DNA of 7,387 nucleotides, from the NCBI GenBank assembly GCA_003176075.1, contig PSRN01000117.1, positions 1-7,387 of the forward strand, given 5' to 3'. Below are positions 5,454-7,387 of the stretch, in pieces. How positions within the stretch are numbered: position 1 is the stretch's first letter; each line of letters starts with the position of its first letter. The DNA comes from Bdellovibrio sp. Lineage in GTDB: Bacteria; Bdellovibrionota; Bdellovibrionia; Bdellovibrionales; Bdellovibrionaceae. The notes under the pieces were generated by a model that worked only from the letters and a program-made list of their open reading frames with translations, had not been told where the DNA came from and made no database searches. Both the position numbers and the translations under genes were made by a program.

Positions 5454-5479
5454 CGTGGGCGGCGAAGCCGGCACGGGTG
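5454..5479 (+). repeat. REP-like palindromic element, copy 3, in the dnaK leader
   Basis: The plus strand reads GGCGGC-GAA-GCCGGC (5458-5472), flanked by GT on the left (separated by one extra G) and AC on the right, so five of six inner positions pair around a GAA loop. It is the inverted, 24 of 26 identical, counterpart of 152-177. It ends about four bases before the Shine-Dalgarno region of dnaK, so if transcribed it would fold just upstream of the ribosome binding site. Confidence 0.6.
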
Positions 5480-5495
5480 AGAAAAGGAGCTCAAA

Positions 5496-7387
5496 ATGGG
5501 AAAAATTATAGGCATCGATCTTGGGACGACAAACTCATGTGTCGCAATCATGGAGGGCGGAGAGCCCAAAGTCCTCGTCAATGAAGAAGGCGCCAGGACC
5601 ACCCCTTCGGTGGTCGCCTACACCAAGGATGGAGAGCGCCTGGTGGGGCAGATCGCCAAGCGACAGGCTGTTACCAATCCAGAGAACACGATTTATTCCG
5701 CCAAGCGATTTATTGGCCGTCGTTTTTCAGAAACCCAGGAAGAAACCAAACTCGTGCCCTATACGGTGGTGGAAAAAGGAAACGACTGTGCCTTTAAGAT
5801 TCAGGGTGGAAAGACGGTTTCGCCGGAGGAAATCGGCGCGGCTGTTTTAGCAAAACTCAAAAAGGTCGCCGAAGATTATCTGGGCGAACCCGTCACCGAA
5901 GCGGTGATCACGGTTCCAGCTTATTTCAACGACTCGCAACGGCAAGCCACCAAGGATGCCGGCCGCATCGCCGGCCTGGATGTCAAACGGATCATCAACG
6001 AGCCGACGGCGGCCGCCCTGGCCTACGGCTTGGATAAAAAGAAGGACGAAAAAATCGCCATTTACGATTTCGGTGGCGGGACCTTCGATATTTCCATTCT
6101 TGAAGTCGGGGACAATGTGGTGGAAGTGAAAGCCACCAACGGCGACACTCATTTGGGTGGCGATAACTTTGATACGCGCATATTGGAATGGATGGTGGCG
6201 GAGTTCAAAAAAGATCAAGGCATTGACTTGCGCAACGACAAGATGGCTCTGCAGCGTCTGAAAGAAGCGGCGGAAAAGGCGAAAATTGAACTTTCCAGCT
6301 CGCAAGAGACGGAGATCAATCTGCCGTTTGTCACGGCCGACGCTTCGGGCCCCAAACATCTCCAAATGAAGCTGACACGGGCGAAGTTTGAACAAATGAT
6401 CGATGATTTGATCAAACGTTCAATTGAGCCTTGCCGCAAGGCCATCGCTGATTCAGGTTTGAAGGTGAGCGAAATCGATGAAGTTGTCCTGGTCGGAGGA
6501 TCCACCCGGGTTCCCGCCATTCAAAAAGCGGTCAAGGATTTCTTCGGCAAGGAGCCCAACCGCACCGTGAATCCCGACGAGGTCGTGGCCATCGGCGCGG
6601 CGGTGCAAGGGGGCGTGCTGGCTGGCGATGTGAAAGATGTTCTCTTGTTGGACGTCACGCCGCTCTCCCTGGGTATTGAAACTTTGGGCGGTGTGATGAC
6701 CGTATTGATCGAGCGAAACACAACCATCCCGGCCAAAAAGTCGCAAATCTTCTCAACCGCCGCTGACAACCAGCCGGCCGTGGACATCCATGTTTTGCAG
6801 GGCGAGCGAAAGATGGCGACGGACAACAAGACACTGGGCCGATTTGAATTGGTCGGCATTCCGCCGGCGCCCCGGGGAGTGCCGCAGGTTGAAGTGACCT
6901 TCGACATTGACGCCAACGGCATTCTCAGCGTTTCGGCGAAAGACATGTCGAGCGGCAAGCAGCAACAAATCAAAATCACGGCGCAAAGCGGGTTGAACGA
7001 AGACGAAATCAAACGGGCCGTGAACGACGCCGAAGCGCACCGACGCGAGGACGAGGAAAAACAGGCGGCGGCGAGTGCCCGCAATGGGCTCGACAATCTG
7101 GTTTATCAGACTGAAAAGCTCGTTAAGGAAAACGCTGATTTGGCGGAGGCCGATAAGAAGTCGGTCCAAGAACACCTGGACGCGGCTAAAAAGGTTCTCG
7201 AAAACCGTTCGGCGGAGGTTGGGGAACTTAAGCAGGCCACTGAAAAACTCCAGGAAGCCACTCACAAGATCACGGCGGAGTTGTACAAGAAATCCGGGGC
7301 CCAAGCGGGTGCGGGGGCCGGCGGAGCCGGAGCGGGCGCCGCTGGAGCCGGGGGCGCCGGGGGCGCGGGAGCGGCTGGAGGGGGCGG
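5496..7387 (+). CDS. dnaK: Chaperone protein DnaK (Hsp70), 3' end outside the window
   Basis: The frame is open from the ATG at 5496 to the window edge, giving 630 residues without a stop. DnaK binds exposed hydrophobic peptides in an ATP-controlled cycle with DnaJ and a nucleotide exchange factor, normally GrpE. The ATPase domain (1 to about 380) shows DLGTTNS (8-14), GGGTFD (193-198) and GGSTR (334-338). The conserved interdomain linker DVLLLDVTPLSLGIET spans 381-396. The substrate-binding beta domain follows (about 397-500), then the helical lid (about 501-599). From residue 604 on the visible tail is only Gly and Ala, over 27 residues to the edge. This replaces the polar, acidic tail typical of E. 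coli DnaK, though an acidic end may lie beyond the window. AAAGGAG six bases upstream supports the start. It follows dnaJ by 138 bases. The dnaJ-dnaK order, with no grpE between or before, is the reverse of the common arrangement. Confidence 0.98.
   Translation, partial: MGKIIGIDLGTTNSCVAIMEGGEPKVLVNEEGARTTPSVVAYTKDGERLVGQIAKRQAVTNPENTIYSAKRFIGRRFSETQEETKLVPYTVVEKGNDCAFKIQGGKTVSPEEIGAAVLAKLKKVAEDYLGEPVTEAVITVPAYFNDSQRQATKDAGRIAGLDVKRIINEPTAAALAYGLDKKKDEKIAIYDFGGGTFDISILEVGDNVVEVKATNGDTHLGGDNFDTRILEWMVAEFKKDQGIDLRNDKMALQRLKEAAEKAKIELSSSQETEINLPFVTADASGPKHLQMKLTRAKFEQMIDDLIKRSIEPCRKAIADSGLKVSEIDEVVLVGGSTRVPAIQKAVKDFFGKEPNRTVNPDEVVAIGAAVQGGVLAGDVKDVLLLDVTPLSLGIETLGGVMTVLIERNTTIPAKKSQIFSTAADNQPAVDIHVLQGERKMATDNKTLGRFELVGIPPAPRGVPQVEVTFDIDANGILSVSAKDMSSGKQQQIKITAQSGLNEDEIKRAVNDAEAHRREDEEKQAAASARNGLDNLVYQTEKLVKENADLAEADKKSVQEHLDAAKKVLENRSAEVGELKQATEKLQEATHKITAELYKKSGAQAGAGAGGAGAGAAGAGGAGGAGAAGGG
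7305..7387 (+). repeat. Gly/Ala-coding low-complexity repeat in the dnaK tail
   Basis: Imperfect short units such as GGAGCCGG and GGCGCCGG repeat to the window edge, almost entirely as GGN and GCN codons. The repeat is in frame and encodes only Gly and Ala. Such GC-rich repeats can change length by slippage without breaking the frame when units are multiples of three, and they are also prone to assembly error. Confidence 0.7.

Larger units (their letters stand above)
5358..5495 (+). other. dnaJ-dnaK spacer and dnaK leader
   Basis: 138 bases without a gene. It contains a weak heat-shock-promoter-like sequence (5372-5400), the hairpin element (5454-5479), and the dnaK ribosome binding site (AAAAGGAG, ending at 5489). 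No strong terminator is visible after dnaJ, so readthrough into dnaK is possible alongside any local promoter. Confidence 0.5.

Noticed and set aside
5358..5495. CIRCE operator before dnaK
   Set aside because: The TTAGCACTC and GAGTGCTAA arms are absent here and in the region between clpS and the TPR-like gene. GAGTGC at 5380 has no partner.
5847..7304. Several minus-strand open frames opposite dnaK (up to 191 codons)
   Set aside because: They mirror the dnaK codon pattern, overlap each other in different frames, and have no recognisable product.

Overview
The window carries a protein quality-control locus from what looks like a Gram-negative bacterium of moderately high GC content. It holds two transcription units that diverge from a roughly 400-base non-coding region near position 3300. 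Leftward run clpS and clpA, the N-recognin adaptor and the AAA+ unfoldase of the ClpAP protease. Rightward run a membrane-anchored TPR-like protein of unknown function, dnaJ (Hsp40) and dnaK (Hsp70). dnaK is cut by the right edge. The left edge holds the last 44 codons of another rightward gene, whose end resembles the C-terminus of a type IV pilin-like protein.

Layout: 2-136 (+) 3' end of a pilin-like gene; 137-379 GC-rich palindromic intergenic DNA between convergent genes; 380-2671 (-) clpA; 2672-2751 a purine-rich 13-bp tandem repeat that contains the clpA ribosome binding site; 2752-3123 (-) clpS, with a TTG start; 3124-3532 divergent intergenic region with several small repeats and an AT-rich stretch; 3533-4219 (+) TPR-like membrane protein; 4251-5357 (+) dnaJ; 5358-5495 leader of dnaK with a palindromic repeat just upstream of the Shine-Dalgarno sequence; 5496-7387 (+) dnaK, incomplete.

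How the genes work together (established family knowledge): DnaJ delivers unfolded clients to DnaK and stimulates its ATPase. ClpS hands N-degron substrates to ClpA, which unfolds them and threads them into ClpP. The locus therefore pairs refolding and degradation functions. The usual partners grpE, hrcA and clpP are not in the window. The order dnaJ then dnaK is the reverse of the common grpE-dnaK-dnaJ layout. No CIRCE operator was seen.

Taxonomy is inference only. A ClpA/ClpS pair, a pilin-like neighbour and this gene order would fit a Bdellovibrionota or deltaproteobacterial-type genome, but the sequence alone does not prove it.

The core genes are ordinary. The least explained material lies between them: a small dispersed hairpin element (three clear copies and one partial), a nested inverted repeat, a tandem repeat filling the clpS-clpA gap, and an uncharacterised TPR-like protein transcribed with dnaJ.
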